A stretch of 64,000 nt of DNA from Herbaspirillum sp. alder98 (GTDB lineage: Bacteria; Pseudomonadota; Gammaproteobacteria; Burkholderiales; Burkholderiaceae_D): positions 248,001 to 312,000 of the forward strand of contig NZ_JAIUCY010000005.1 in the NCBI RefSeq assembly GCF_020179755.1, read 5' to 3'. Position 1 is the first letter of the stretch. Each line of letters starts with the position of its first letter. The translations under genes were made by a program, and so were the position numbers. Below are positions 8,105-16,537 of the stretch, piece after piece. The notes beneath the pieces were generated by a model. That model saw nothing but the letters and a program-made list of their open reading frames with translations, ran no database searches and was not told where the DNA came from.

Positions 8105-9433
8105 ATGCCTAAGCAAAAGCCCGAAGCGGGCGAACTCGAACCCATCGAAACCGCCAGCCGTGACGAACTGCAGGCGCTGCAACTGCAACGCCTGCAATGG
8201 ACGCTGAAACACGCCTATGAAAACGTGCCGCACTATCGTGCCGAGTTCGATGCCGCCGGCGTGCATCCGGATGACCTGAAGTCGCTGTCGGACCTGTCGA
8301 AGTTTCCGTTCACCGGCAAGAAGGCACTGCGTGACAATTATCCATTCGGCATGTTTGCCGTGCCGCGTGAGCAGGTGGTGCGGGTGCATGCCTCCAGCGG
8401 CACCACCGGCAAGCCGACCGTGGTCGGCTATACCCAGAACGATATCGATACCTGGGCCACCGTCGTGGCGCGCTCGATTCGCGCCGCCGGCGGCCGGCGC
8501 GGTGACATCGTGCATATCTCTTATGGCTATGGCTTGTTCACCGGTGGCCTGGGCGCGCACTACGGCGCCGAGAAACTGGGCTGCACCGTGATCCCGATGT
8601 CGGGTGGACAGACCGAGAAACAGGTCCAGCTGATCCAGGACTTCAAGCCTGACATCATCATGGTCACGCCTTCCTACATGCTCAACGTGATCGAAGAATT
8701 CCAGCGCCAGGGCCTGGACCCGGCCAAGAGTTCGTTGAAGGTCGGCATCTTCGGCGCCGAGCCATGGACCGACGCCATGCGCGCCGAGATCCAGACCCGC
8801 GCAGGCATTGATGCGGTGGATATCTACGGCTTGTCGGAAGTGATGGGGCCGGGCGTGGCCAGCGAATGCATCGAGAGCAAGGACGGTCCGGTCATCTGGG
8901 AAGATCATTTCTATCCCGAGATCATCGACCCCGACACCGGTGAAGTGCTGCCCGACGGCTCGGAAGGCGAACTGGTGTTCACCTCGCTGACCAAGGAAGC
9001 CCTGCCCATCATCCGTTATCGCACCCGCGACCTGACGCGCCTGCTGCCGCCCACCTCGCGCTCGATGCGCCGGATCGGCAAGATCACCGGTCGCTCGGAC
9101 GACATGCTGATCATTCGCGGCGTCAATGTGTTCCCGACCCAGATCGAGGAACTGATCCTCAAGATGCCGCAACTGGCGCCGCAGTACCAGCTGCTGGTCA
9201 ACCGCAACGGCCATCTCGACACCCTGGCGGTGCTGGCCGAACTGCGCCCGGGCGCGCCCAGCTCGAGCGAGCAGATCGCGGCCCTGCAGAACGAACTGCA
9301 GCATCACATCAAGACCTATGTCGGCATCAGCACCCAGGTCAGCATCGTCGAATCGGGCAAGATCGAGCGCACCGCCGTGGGCAAGGCGCGACGCGTGATC
9401 GACCAGCGTCCGAAGATTGCGCAACCGGCCTGA
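8105..9433 (+). CDS. paaK: Phenylacetate-CoA ligase PaaK
   Basis: The 442-residue AMP-forming ligase activates phenylacetate to phenylacetyl-CoA, the first pathway step and the source of the PaaR effector. The phosphate-binding loop is SSGTTGKPTVVGYT at about 97-110. Adenylation motifs YGLSEVMGPG and YRTRDLTRL follow, and the C-terminal domain carries GRSDDMLIIRGVNVFPTQIE. The ATG at 8105 has GGAGA five bases upstream; a TTG at 8093 is in frame but overlaps that site. Length and motifs match PaaK1-type enzymes. Confidence 0.97.
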   Translation: MPKQKPEAGELEPIETASRDELQALQLQRLQWTLKHAYENVPHYRAEFDAAGVHPDDLKSLSDLSKFPFTGKKALRDNYPFGMFAVPREQVVRVHASSGTTGKPTVVGYTQNDIDTWATVVARSIRAAGGRRGDIVHISYGYGLFTGGLGAHYGAEKLGCTVIPMSGGQTEKQVQLIQDFKPDIIMVTPSYMLNVIEEFQRQGLDPAKSSLKVGIFGAEPWTDAMRAEIQTRAGIDAVDIYGLSEVMGPGVASECIESKDGPVIWEDHFYPEIIDPDTGEVLPDGSEGELVFTSLTKEALPIIRYRTRDLTRLLPPTSRSMRRIGKITGRSDDMLIIRGVNVFPTQIEELILKMPQLAPQYQLLVNRNGHLDTLAVLAELRPGAPSSSEQIAALQNELQHHIKTYVGISTQVSIVESGKIERTAVGKARRVIDQRPKIAQPA

Positions 9434-9461
9434 CCTCTTAATCCAATTCGCAAGGAATTCC

Positions 9462-10664
9462 ATGGACGCATTCATCTGTGACGCAATCCGCACCCCCTTC
9501 GGCCGCTTCGGCGGCGCGCTTGCCGGGGTACGTGCCGATGATCTCGCAGCCGAGCCCATCCGCGCCTTGATCCAGCGCAATCCGGGCGTCGACTGGTCGC
9601 AAGTCGACGACATCATCTACGGCTGCGCCAACCAGGCCGGCGAAGACAACCGCAACGTGGCCCGCATGGCCGGCCTGCTGGCGGGCCTGCCGGTGGAAGT
9701 GCCGGGCACCACCGTCAATCGCCTGTGCGGCTCCAGCCTGGACGCCGTCGGCATGGCCGCGCGCGCCATCAAGGCCGGCGAGGCGCAGTTGCTGATCGCC
9801 GGCGGCGTCGAGAGCATGACGCGCGCGCCATTCGTGATGGGCAAGGCCGAGAGCGCCTTCGCCCGCAGCGCGGCGATGTTCGACACCACCATCGGCTGGC
9901 GCTTCATCAATCCGCTGATGAAGGCGCAGTACGGTGTCGACTCGATGCCGGAGACCGCCGAAAACGTGGCGCAGGAGTTCGGCATCAATCGTGCCGACCA
10001 GGACGCCTTCGCAGTACGCAGCCAGCAGCGCTGGGCCGCTGCCCACGAGGCCGGTTATTTCGATCGCGAAATCGCTCCGGTCAGCATCGCGCAGAAGAAA
10101 GGCGACCCGAAGGTGATCGCGGTCGATGAGCACCCTCGCCCCGATACCAGCATCGACAGCCTCACGCGCCTGAAGGGCGTGGTGCGTCCCGATGGCAGCG
10201 TGACGGCCGGCAATGCCTCGGGCGTCAACGATGGCGCCTGCGCATTGCTGCTGGCCTCGGCCGCTGGCGTCAAGCAGCACGGCCTGACGCCGCGTGCCCG
10301 GGTGCTGGGCATGGCCACGGCGGGCCTGGCGCCGCGCATCATGGGCTTCGGTCCCTCGCCGGCCTCGCGCAAGGTGCTGCAACTGACCGGGTTGACGCTG
10401 GCGCAAATGGACGTGATCGAACTCAACGAAGCCTTTGCCGCGCAGGGGCTGGCGGTGACCCGCGACCTCGGCCTGGCCGATGACGATGCGCGGGTCAATC
10501 CGAACGGTGGCGCCATTGCCATCGGTCATCCGCTGGGTGCATCCGGCGCACGCCTGGTGACCACCGCCATCAACCAGCTGGAAAAGATCGGTGGACGCTA
10601 TGCGCTTTGCACCATGTGTATCGGCGTGGGCCAGGGCATTGCGCTGGTGATCGAGCGGGTGTGA
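9462..10664 (+). CDS. paaJ: 3-oxoadipyl-CoA/3-oxo-5,6-dehydrosuberyl-CoA thiolase PaaJ
   Basis: The 400-residue thiolase has a nucleophilic Cys89 in NRLCGSSLDAVGMAA. The C-terminal motifs GGAIAIGHPLGASGAR and CTMCIGVGQGIALVIERV supply the His and second Cys. It cleaves 3-oxoadipyl-CoA to acetyl-CoA plus succinyl-CoA and acts earlier on the dehydrosuberyl intermediate. The ATG at 9462 follows AAGGA at 9452-9456. The stop TGA at 10662-10664 shares a base with the paaF start. PcaF of the ketoadipate pathway is nearly identical in type; the operon context points to PaaJ. Confidence 0.95.
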   Translation: MDAFICDAIRTPFGRFGGALAGVRADDLAAEPIRALIQRNPGVDWSQVDDIIYGCANQAGEDNRNVARMAGLLAGLPVEVPGTTVNRLCGSSLDAVGMAARAIKAGEAQLLIAGGVESMTRAPFVMGKAESAFARSAAMFDTTIGWRFINPLMKAQYGVDSMPETAENVAQEFGINRADQDAFAVRSQQRWAAAHEAGYFDREIAPVSIAQKKGDPKVIAVDEHPRPDTSIDSLTRLKGVVRPDGSVTAGNASGVNDGACALLLASAAGVKQHGLTPRARVLGMATAGLAPRIMGFGPSPASRKVLQLTGLTLAQMDVIELNEAFAAQGLAVTRDLGLADDDARVNPNGGAIAIGHPLGASGARLVTTAINQLEKIGGRYALCTMCIGVGQGIALVIERV

Positions 10665-11452
10665 TGCAGATGACACAGCCTCCCCAGGACATCCTGCTCG
10701 AGCGGCATGGCGAGCATCTGTTGCACATCGTGCTGAACCGGCCCGAGGTGCGCAATGCCTTGCGCAACCAGACCTTGCAGGAGATCGCCGGCGCACTCGC
10801 GGCGGCCGAAACCGATAGCCGGATTCGGGCCGTCGTCATCAGCGGCAACCTCAAGGTGTTTGCTGCCGGCGCTGACATCAACGAACTGGCCGAACGCGGC
10901 GCCATCGAGACCCAGCTCGACGTGCGCCCGCAATACTGGCGCACGATTGCCAGCTTCGGCAAGCCGCTGCTGGCCGCCGTCACCGGCTATGCATTGGGCG
11001 CGGGTTGCGAGTTGCTGATGCATGCCGACATCGCCATCGCCGGACGCGGCGCCAAGATAGGCCAGCCTGAAATAAATCTCGGCACTATCCCCGGCGCCGG
11101 TGGCACGCAGCGCCTGATTCGCACGGTCGGCAAACCGCTGGCGATGAAGATGGTGTTATCGGGCGAATTCATCGGCGCCGACGAGGCGCTGGCGGCCGGC
11201 CTGGTGGCCGAAGTCGTGGATGACGAAGCCGCCTTGTCGCGCACGCTGGCGCTAGCCACGACGATCGCCAGCAAGTCGCCGCTGGCGTTGCGACTGGCCA
11301 AGGAAGCCCTGCTCAAATCCTACGAACTGGGATTGGATGCCGGACTGCAGTTCGAGCGCAAATCGTTTTCATTGCTGGCCGCGAGTGACGACCGGCGGGA
11401 AGGGATTGCTGCCTTCAAGGAAAAGCGGGCAGCGGTGTTCAGCGGGCGCTGA
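10664..11452 (+). CDS. paaF: 2,3-dehydroadipyl-CoA hydratase PaaF
   Basis: The 262-residue crotonase-family hydratase shows NRPEVRNALRN, AAGADINEL and the active-site GQPEINLGTIPGAGGTQRL; the C-terminus ends FSGR. PaaF hydrates 2,3-dehydroadipyl-CoA for PaaH. The start at 10664 overlaps the paaJ stop; an ATG two codons later (10670) is also possible. The position of the second catalytic Glu in mitochondrial enoyl-CoA hydratase is Lys here (LAMKMVLSGE), as I recall for E. coli PaaF, so I do not read it as a defect. This is the last recognisable paa gene. Confidence 0.93.
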   Translation: MQMTQPPQDILLERHGEHLLHIVLNRPEVRNALRNQTLQEIAGALAAAETDSRIRAVVISGNLKVFAAGADINELAERGAIETQLDVRPQYWRTIASFGKPLLAAVTGYALGAGCELLMHADIAIAGRGAKIGQPEINLGTIPGAGGTQRLIRTVGKPLAMKMVLSGEFIGADEALAAGLVAEVVDDEAALSRTLALATTIASKSPLALRLAKEALLKSYELGLDAGLQFERKSFSLLAASDDRREGIAAFKEKRAAVFSGR

Positions 11453-11490
11453 AAGCCTGAAAGACCAAGGAGAGAGATGAAAGTCACTGG

Positions 11491-11510
11491 GCCCTGACTT
11501 TCGTCAGGGC
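11491..11510 (+). terminator. Hairpin after paaF, possible operon end
   Basis: GCCCTGAC (11491-11498), loop TTTC and GTCAGGGC (11503-11510) form a perfect 8-bp stem with a 4-base loop. There is no T-tract, so intrinsic termination is uncertain; it may instead protect a 3' end. It lies between paaF and a convergent gene. Just upstream sits a strong ribosome site followed by a five-codon frame (see findings). Confidence 0.4.
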
Positions 11511-11546
11511 GACGGTGCTTGAGTGATCGGTATCGGCTGATGCTGA

Positions 11547-12428
11547 TCACGACAGCGCCGTATCCAGCCCCATCATCAACACGAATCCACCGATCAGGCA
11601 GCAGGTGGCGGGCAGCGCGAAGTGACGGCGGTGCGGATCGGGAATGACCTCGTGCGCCAGCACGAACAGCATGGCGCCGGCGGCGCCACCCAGCGCCCAC
11701 GGCAGCAATGCGGTCGACACCGAGACCAGTGCCGCCCCGGCCACTGCGGCCAGCGGCTCGACCAGTCCGGACAGGATGCCGCAGGCTACCGCATCGGTTT
11801 TCGAATAACCGATACTGAGCAGTGCGGTGGCCACGATCATGCCTTCGGGGATATCCTGCAGCGCGATGCCGAAGGTCAGCACCGATGCCTGCTCGGGCGC
11901 GACGCCGCCGAAAGCCACGCCGATGGCAAGACCTTCCGGCAGGTTATGCAAACCCACTGTCAGCACGAACAACCAGACCCTGCGCAATGCGGCCTGCTCG
12001 CGCGACTGCTGGTCGTCGCCGACATGACCGATGCTTTGCAGCAGCAACACCAGCGCCGCGCCGATGATGACACTGGCGCCGACGATGACGCTGGCCATCG
12101 GCTGGCTTGCGCCGCCATTGCGGGCGGCCTCCAGGCCGGGAATGATCAGCGAGAAGACGGAGGCGGCCAGCATGACGCCGGCGCCGAAGCCCATGCAGCA
12201 ATCGGCAGCACGCGATGAAAAACGTTTGGAAAAGCACAGGGGCAAGGTCCCCAGCGCAGTCGCGCCGGCGGCAGCCAGGCCGCCCGAGAGGGCACTCCAC
12301 ACACGGGTGTCGGATGCGCTCCACCAACCCAGCAATGCAAAGCCCAGCAGCAGCACCAGGGCCACCACCCACCAGTTGACCTGGATATCGTCCTGCACCG
12401 GAGCCACGGCGTCGACCTTGCTGTGCAT
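11547..12428 (-). CDS. ZIP-family metal transporter
   Basis: The 293-residue inner-membrane protein has about eight predicted membrane segments. ZIP signature motifs are HNLPEGLAIGVAFGG and QDIPEGMIVA in helices IV and V, where the His/Glu residues bind metal (usually zinc, sometimes iron or manganese). A longer loop after the second or third segment carries GHVGDDQQSREQ. The start at 12428 (MHSKVDA) follows AAAGGG by five bases; in-frame codons further upstream lack a ribosome site. It is monocistronic and convergent with paaF. The metal cannot be told from sequence alone. Confidence 0.88.
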   Translation of the reverse strand: MHSKVDAVAPVQDDIQVNWWVVALVLLLGFALLGWWSASDTRVWSALSGGLAAAGATALGTLPLCFSKRFSSRAADCCMGFGAGVMLAASVFSLIIPGLEAARNGGASQPMASVIVGASVIIGAALVLLLQSIGHVGDDQQSREQAALRRVWLFVLTVGLHNLPEGLAIGVAFGGVAPEQASVLTFGIALQDIPEGMIVATALLSIGYSKTDAVACGILSGLVEPLAAVAGAALVSVSTALLPWALGGAAGAMLFVLAHEVIPDPHRRHFALPATCCLIGGFVLMMGLDTALS

Positions 12429-12619
12429 GACATCCCTTTGGATTAAATCGAAGAGTCTAGTCTTGCGCGCAGGGGTGCGACATCGGACGAACACTGAATT
12501 GCCTATCTCGGCAGTCTGACGCGCAGCGCAGCGTGAGACGGGGTGGGAGCGCTACGGGATGCGGGCAAATGGGCGATAATGCGCACGTCTCAAGTAACCA
12601 GCCAAGGAAGGAAAGCCAA

Positions 12620-13024
12620 ATGAGAATGTTGCACACCATGCTGCGCGTCGGTGACCTCGACAAGTCCATCGATTTCTATACCAACGTGTTGGGCATGAAA
12701 CTGTTGCGACGCAACGATTATCCGGATGGAAAGTTCACCCTGGCCTTTGTCGGCTACGGCGACGAACGCGATACCACGGTGCTGGAATTGACCCATAACT
12801 GGGACACCAAGAGCTACGACCTGGGCAGCGGCTATGGCCATATCGCCATCGAAGTCGACGACGCTTATGCCGCCTGTGACGCCGTCAAGCAAAAGGGCGG
12901 CGCGGTCACCCGCGAAGCAGGTCCGATGAAGCACGGCAAGACCGTGATTGCGTTCGTGACTGATCCCGACGGCTACAAGATCGAGTTCATCCAGAAGAAG
13001 GAACAGTCCGGCGCGGCCGACTGA
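12620..13024 (+). CDS. gloA: Lactoylglutathione lyase (glyoxalase I)
   Basis: The 134-residue VOC-fold enzyme opens [20 protein letters not shown] and contains [11 protein letters not shown] and [11 protein letters not shown]. These supply the usual metal ligands: His5, Glu in VLELTHN, His in GHIAIE and Glu in KIEFI. It converts the methylglyoxal-glutathione adduct to S-lactoylglutathione; this short form is typically Ni-dependent. The ATG at 12620 has AAGGAAGGAAAG just upstream. It is a single gene with its own terminator. Confidence 0.96.
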   Translation: MRMLHTMLRVGDLDKSIDFYTNVLGMKLLRRNDYPDGKFTLAFVGYGDERDTTVLELTHNWDTKSYDLGSGYGHIAIEVDDAYAACDAVKQKGGAVTREAGPMKHGKTVIAFVTDPDGYKIEFIQKKEQSGAAD

Positions 13025-13033
13025 AGCCATGAA

Positions 13034-13061
13034 GCCCGCTGCATGCAGCGGGCATTTTTTA
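13034..13061 (+). terminator. Intrinsic terminator of gloA
   Basis: GCCCGCTGCA and TGCAGCGGGC are contiguous and perfectly complementary (13034-13053), giving an 8-bp stem with a CATG loop, followed by ATTTTTTATT. It starts 10 bases after the gloA stop. Confidence 0.9.
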
Positions 13062-13106
13062 TTGGTGCCGGGTGATTCGGTGGCAACGACTGTAGTGGCG
13101 CCCTCT

Positions 13107-14087
13107 TCAGGTCGTCAATACGATCTTGCCGACATTGAGGCCATCCTCCATCCGCTTGTGCGCAGCGCCGGCTTCGGCCAGCGGAAACACGCTGTCGATG
13201 ATCGGGCTCAGTCCATTGGGGCCGAACTGCGACAACCAGCGTTCCTTGAAACGGCGTGACATGTCGTGCTTGACTTGCTGCGGCCGTGACTTCATCACGG
13301 TGCCGATGATCTTGAGGTGACGATAAAGCAGTCGGTCGAGTGGAATCCTGGCATTCTCGATGCCGCCCATGATGCCGATCTGCACCAGCCGGCCACCGAA
13401 GTTGAGTGAATTCACATTGCGTTCGAAGTAAGGCGCACCGATGAAGTCGAGGATCACGTCGACGCCACGATTGTCGGTCAGCCGGTTGACGACTTCGGCA
13501 AAATCCTCGTGCTCGTAATCGATGGGATGATCTGCGCCAAGGCGGCGCGCCAGGTCATGCGCGCCAGCCTGGGCGGTGGCGAACACGGTCGCGCCCATGG
13601 CACGCGCCAGTTGCACCGCCGCGCCGCCCACGCCGCCCACGCCGGCATGCACAAGTACCGTCTCCCCCGCTTGCAGCTGGCCCAGGTGGATCAACGCTTC
13701 ATGGGCGGTGACGAAGACTTCGGTGATGGCGGCGGCCTGGATGTAGCCCACGCCAACGGGAATCGGCATGGCCATGCGGTAATCGATGCGCGAGACTTCG
13801 GCGTAGGCGCCACCGCCGACGATGCCCATCACGCGGTCGCCCACGGCGTAGCCCTGCACGTCGGCGCCGACGGCGATGACGTCGCCGGCGATTTCGAGCC
13901 CCATGATGGTGGAGTCGCCGAAGTCGGGCCAGCCGTAGCCGCCTCGGCGATGCGTCAGGTCGGCGCGGTTCACGCCGGCGGCGCGGGTGCGCACCAGCAG
14001 ATCATGGGGGCGCAAACCAGGTTCGGGGACTTCGTTGATCTTGAGGACGTCGGTGGCGCCGAACTGGTCAAAGGTGATGGCTTTCAT
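13107..14087 (-). CDS. NAD(P)H-dependent quinone oxidoreductase, zinc-independent MDR family
   Basis: The 326-residue medium-chain dehydrogenase/reductase opens MKAITFDQFGATDVLKI, with an N-terminal GroES-like domain and a Rossmann domain carrying HAGVGGVGGAAVQLAR at about 150-165. It lacks the zinc-binding cysteines of alcohol dehydrogenases, as expected for quinone oxidoreductases. The form is closest to the PIG3/Qor-like subgroup (NRADLTHRRGGY). The start has AGGAG 7 bases upstream. It is last in a leftward set after an aldehyde dehydrogenase and a CMD protein. The true substrate is unknown. Confidence 0.88.
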   Translation of the reverse strand: MKAITFDQFGATDVLKINEVPEPGLRPHDLLVRTRAAGVNRADLTHRRGGYGWPDFGDSTIMGLEIAGDVIAVGADVQGYAVGDRVMGIVGGGAYAEVSRIDYRMAMPIPVGVGYIQAAAITEVFVTAHEALIHLGQLQAGETVLVHAGVGGVGGAAVQLARAMGATVFATAQAGAHDLARRLGADHPIDYEHEDFAEVVNRLTDNRGVDVILDFIGAPYFERNVNSLNFGGRLVQIGIMGGIENARIPLDRLLYRHLKIIGTVMKSRPQQVKHDMSRRFKERWLSQFGPNGLSPIIDSVFPLAEAGAAHKRMEDGLNVGKIVLTT

Positions 14088-14183
14088 CGTGGCTCCTGCA
14101 ATAAGTTATCTAAGTAATCTGAGTAATTCAGTCCAGTTCGGTCGCGCCGGATGCGCGACCGCACCGTTGGATACGCGCTTCGA

Positions 14184-14516
14184 TCAAGCTGGCGGGTCTT
14201 CTGCGAACGCAGCGTTGGCGTAGGCGGAGGCGGTAATGGCCGCAGGAAAACCGGCATAGAAGGCCAGGTGGGTAATGGCCGCGCTCAACTCGGTTTTGGT
14301 CAATCCGTTTTCGATGCCGCGCTTCAGGTGGGCCGGCAGTTCGTTGGCGTGGTTCATCGCGATCAGGCAGGCGATGGTGATCAGGCTGCGGTCCCGCAGC
14401 GCCAGGTCGGGGTCGCTCCAGACCGACGAATACAGGGGCTGCTCGACAAAATCGGACAGCTTGGGCGTGAAGTGGCGAGCGGCGGCGCGAGGACTGGTGA
14501 AATCGATGGCGTTCAT
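14184..14516 (-). CDS. Carboxymuconolactone decarboxylase (CMD) family protein
   Basis: The 110-residue all-helical CMD-family protein has the family core DRSLITIACLIAMNHANELP and THLAFYAGFPAA. There is no CxxC pair, so it is not an AhpD-type peroxidase and sits closer to the gamma-CMD group. Members include true decarboxylases and many proteins of unknown role. It starts 23 bases after the aldehyde dehydrogenase stop, which suggests one transcript. A link to aldehyde or lactone metabolism is inferred only from the neighbours. Confidence 0.82.
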   Translation of the reverse strand: MNAIDFTSPRAAARHFTPKLSDFVEQPLYSSVWSDPDLALRDRSLITIACLIAMNHANELPAHLKRGIENGLTKTELSAAITHLAFYAGFPAAITASAYANAAFAEDPPA

Positions 14517-14539
14517 GATGTTCTGCTTTCGTTAATCAG

Positions 14540-15979
14540 TTAGATCTGGCTGATGAATTTGTTGGTCAGGTAATGCCCGATGCCTTCGGCCCCGCCTTCC
14601 GAACCGTGGCCACTTTCCTTCATGCCGCCAAAGGGCAGCTCGGTGGCGACGATGCGGTACTGGTTGATGCCGATCATGCCTGCCTCCAGTTGATCGCCGA
14701 CATCGATGGCGGTGCGTGCATCGCGGGTAAAGGCATAGGCCGACAGGGCATAGGGCAGACGGTTGGCTTCGGCCAGGCCGTCCTCGAAAGACGCGAAGGG
14801 GCGCAGCACGGCGATGGGGCCGAACGGCTCTTCGTGCATGATGCGTGCGCTCATCGGCACGTCTGCCAACACAGTGGGCTCGAAGAAATAACCGGGGCGA
14901 TCGATGCGCTTGCCGCCGGTCAGCAGCCTGGCGCCTTGCGCCACGGCGTCGGCCACCAGCGATTCCATCTTGGCCAGTTGGCGAGGGTTCGCCAGCGGAC
15001 CGACTTGCGTGCCGGCCTGCATGCCATCGCCGATGACCAGCTCGTTGGTCGCGGCGACGAAGCGCTCGACGAAGCGGTCATAGACGCCGCGCTGGATCAG
15101 GAAACGGGTCGACGAGATGCAGATCTGGCCGGTGCCACGGAAACGGTTGGCCGCGCCGCCGCTGGCAGCAGCATCGACATCGGCATCATCGAAGACCAGC
15201 ACCGGCCCATGGCCGCCCAACTCCAGCGTGATCGGTTTCACGCCTGCGGCGGCCCGCTCGGAGAGCAGGCGTCCGACCGGTATCGAGCCGGTGAAAGCCA
15301 CCTTGCGAATGATGGGTGAGGCAATCAGGCGCGCCGATACCATATCTGGCACACCGAAGACGATTTGCAATACGCCCTTGGGCAGGCCGGCATCGTCCAG
15401 GCAGCGGGCCAGCGCCAGGGCCGTGGCCGGGCTTTCTTCACCGGGCTTGAGGATGACGCTGCAACCGGCTGCCAGTGCGGCCGACAACTTGCGGGCAGGC
15501 GTGATGGCGGGAAAATTCCAGGGGGTGAAGGCCGCCACCGGACCAATGGCCTGCCGTTTCACCAGTTGCTGCACGCCGGGACGATTGGCGGGAACGACGC
15601 GGCCATCGATGCGGCGGGCCTCCTCCGAAAACCATTCGAAGTATTCTGCGGCGCGCAGCACCTCGTCGCGGCTCTCGGCCAGGGGCTTGCCTTCTTCCAG
15701 CGTCATCTGGGTAGCGATGTGCTCGGCCCGTTCACGCATCAGCGTCGCGGCGGCACGCATGATGCGAGCGCGCTCGGCGGGTACGGTGCGGCGCCAGACA
15801 TCGAAGCCCTGACGGGCGGCGTCCAGCGCGCTGTCGAGATCGGCGGCGGTCGCCAGCGGCAGCCGGCCCAGGGTGACGCCATTGGCAGGATTGATGACGG
15901 CGGCGGTGTCTCGTTCACCAGCGCCCAGCCAGGCGCCATTGATGAAGAGGTAAAGCGGATCGTAGTGAATGGATTGCAT
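14540..15979 (-). CDS. NAD(P)-dependent aldehyde dehydrogenase, succinate-semialdehyde dehydrogenase-like
   Basis: The 479-residue ALDH has FTPWNFPAITPARK, FTGSIPVGRLLSER, the general-base loop ELGGHGPVLVFDDAD and the catalytic Cys in GQICISSTRFLIQ. The C-terminus carries INQYRIVATELPFGGMKESG, the GabD-type pattern. GabD oxidises succinate semialdehyde to succinate. Substrate assignment by motif is approximate, since glutarate-semialdehyde and related enzymes look alike. The start MQSIHYDP at 15979 follows AAGGAAGA; in-frame upstream codons to 16078 have no ribosome site. It is first of three leftward genes. Confidence 0.87.
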   Translation of the reverse strand: MQSIHYDPLYLFINGAWLGAGERDTAAVINPANGVTLGRLPLATAADLDSALDAARQGFDVWRRTVPAERARIMRAAATLMRERAEHIATQMTLEEGKPLAESRDEVLRAAEYFEWFSEEARRIDGRVVPANRPGVQQLVKRQAIGPVAAFTPWNFPAITPARKLSAALAAGCSVILKPGEESPATALALARCLDDAGLPKGVLQIVFGVPDMVSARLIASPIIRKVAFTGSIPVGRLLSERAAAGVKPITLELGGHGPVLVFDDADVDAAASGGAANRFRGTGQICISSTRFLIQRGVYDRFVERFVAATNELVIGDGMQAGTQVGPLANPRQLAKMESLVADAVAQGARLLTGGKRIDRPGYFFEPTVLADVPMSARIMHEEPFGPIAVLRPFASFEDGLAEANRLPYALSAYAFTRDARTAIDVGDQLEAGMIGINQYRIVATELPFGGMKESGHGSEGGAEGIGHYLTNKFISQI

Positions 15980-16156
15980 GGTCTTCTTCCTTGGGTTGAT
16001 GCCGGTTGCAAAGTGACTTGCGGCAGGAAGAAGATTAAGACTGGGAGACCTGGCTGATAAGACAGCTTCTGCCCACAATGGCTATGCAGGCAATGCACAG
16101 GTGATGCACAGGCGCGGCGCCGAGGGAGTCGGATCGGGGGCCCGATCCGCACAGCA

Positions 16157-16197
16157 AAAAAGGCTGGTTCCTGATGGATTCAGGAACCAGCCTTTTT
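16157..16197 (-). terminator. Strong bidirectional terminator after the IF-1 paralogue
   Basis: AAAAAGGCTGGTTCCTGA and TCAGGAACCAGCCTTTTT form an 18-bp perfect stem with a 5-base loop. Each strand ends in a T-run. It lies 77 bases past the IF-1 stop on the minus strand. Confidence 0.93.
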
Positions 16198-16273
16198 CAA
16201 TTGAAGCAACGGCGACGACCGCCGGTGTTCAACATTCAACGTTCAAACCTGCAGTGGCCGGGGGCCACGCATC

Positions 16274-16537
16274 TCAACGACGACGGAAGTTGGTGCGCGG
16301 ACCGCCTGGGGTGCGGTTTTCGATATGACGGAAAGTGATGCGTCCCTTGTTCAGATCGTAAGGGGACAGCTCGAGTGTCACCTTGTCGCCGGCGAGGATA
16401 CGGATGAAGTTCTTCTTCATGCGGCCTGCGGTGTATGCGATCAGGGAATGGCCATTTTCCAACTTGACCCGGAAGCGCGAGTCGGGCAAGACTTCTTCTA
16501 CTTGGCCTTGCATTTCGATCAATTCTTCTTTTGCCAT
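16274..16537 (-). CDS. infA: Translation initiation factor IF-1, long betaproteobacterial paralogue
   Basis: The 87-residue S1-like OB-fold protein opens [20 protein letters not shown], with [20 protein letters not shown] and [20 protein letters not shown]. Canonical IF-1 has 72 residues and ends near RIVFRSR. This one runs about 15 residues further with [16 protein letters not shown], a basic tail. It occupies the ribosomal A site during initiation. Betaproteobacteria often carry a second infA outside the ribosomal-protein operon, which this appears to be. The start has AGGAG 7 bases upstream. It is monocistronic with a strong terminator. Confidence 0.92.
   Translation of the reverse strand: MAKEELIEMQGQVEEVLPDSRFRVKLENGHSLIAYTAGRMKKNFIRILAGDKVTLELSPYDLNKGRITFRHIENRTPGGPRTNFRRR

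Noticed and set aside
10664..11452. Lys in PaaF where mitochondrial enoyl-CoA hydratase has its second catalytic Glu
   Set aside because: As I recall, E. coli PaaF has the same LASKMVLSGE-type sequence, so it is a family feature and not a lesion.
14540..15979. Aldehyde dehydrogenase as a replacement for PaaZ
   Set aside because: It lacks a MaoC-type hydratase domain, is on the opposite strand with other genes between, and its motifs fit the succinate-semialdehyde group better.
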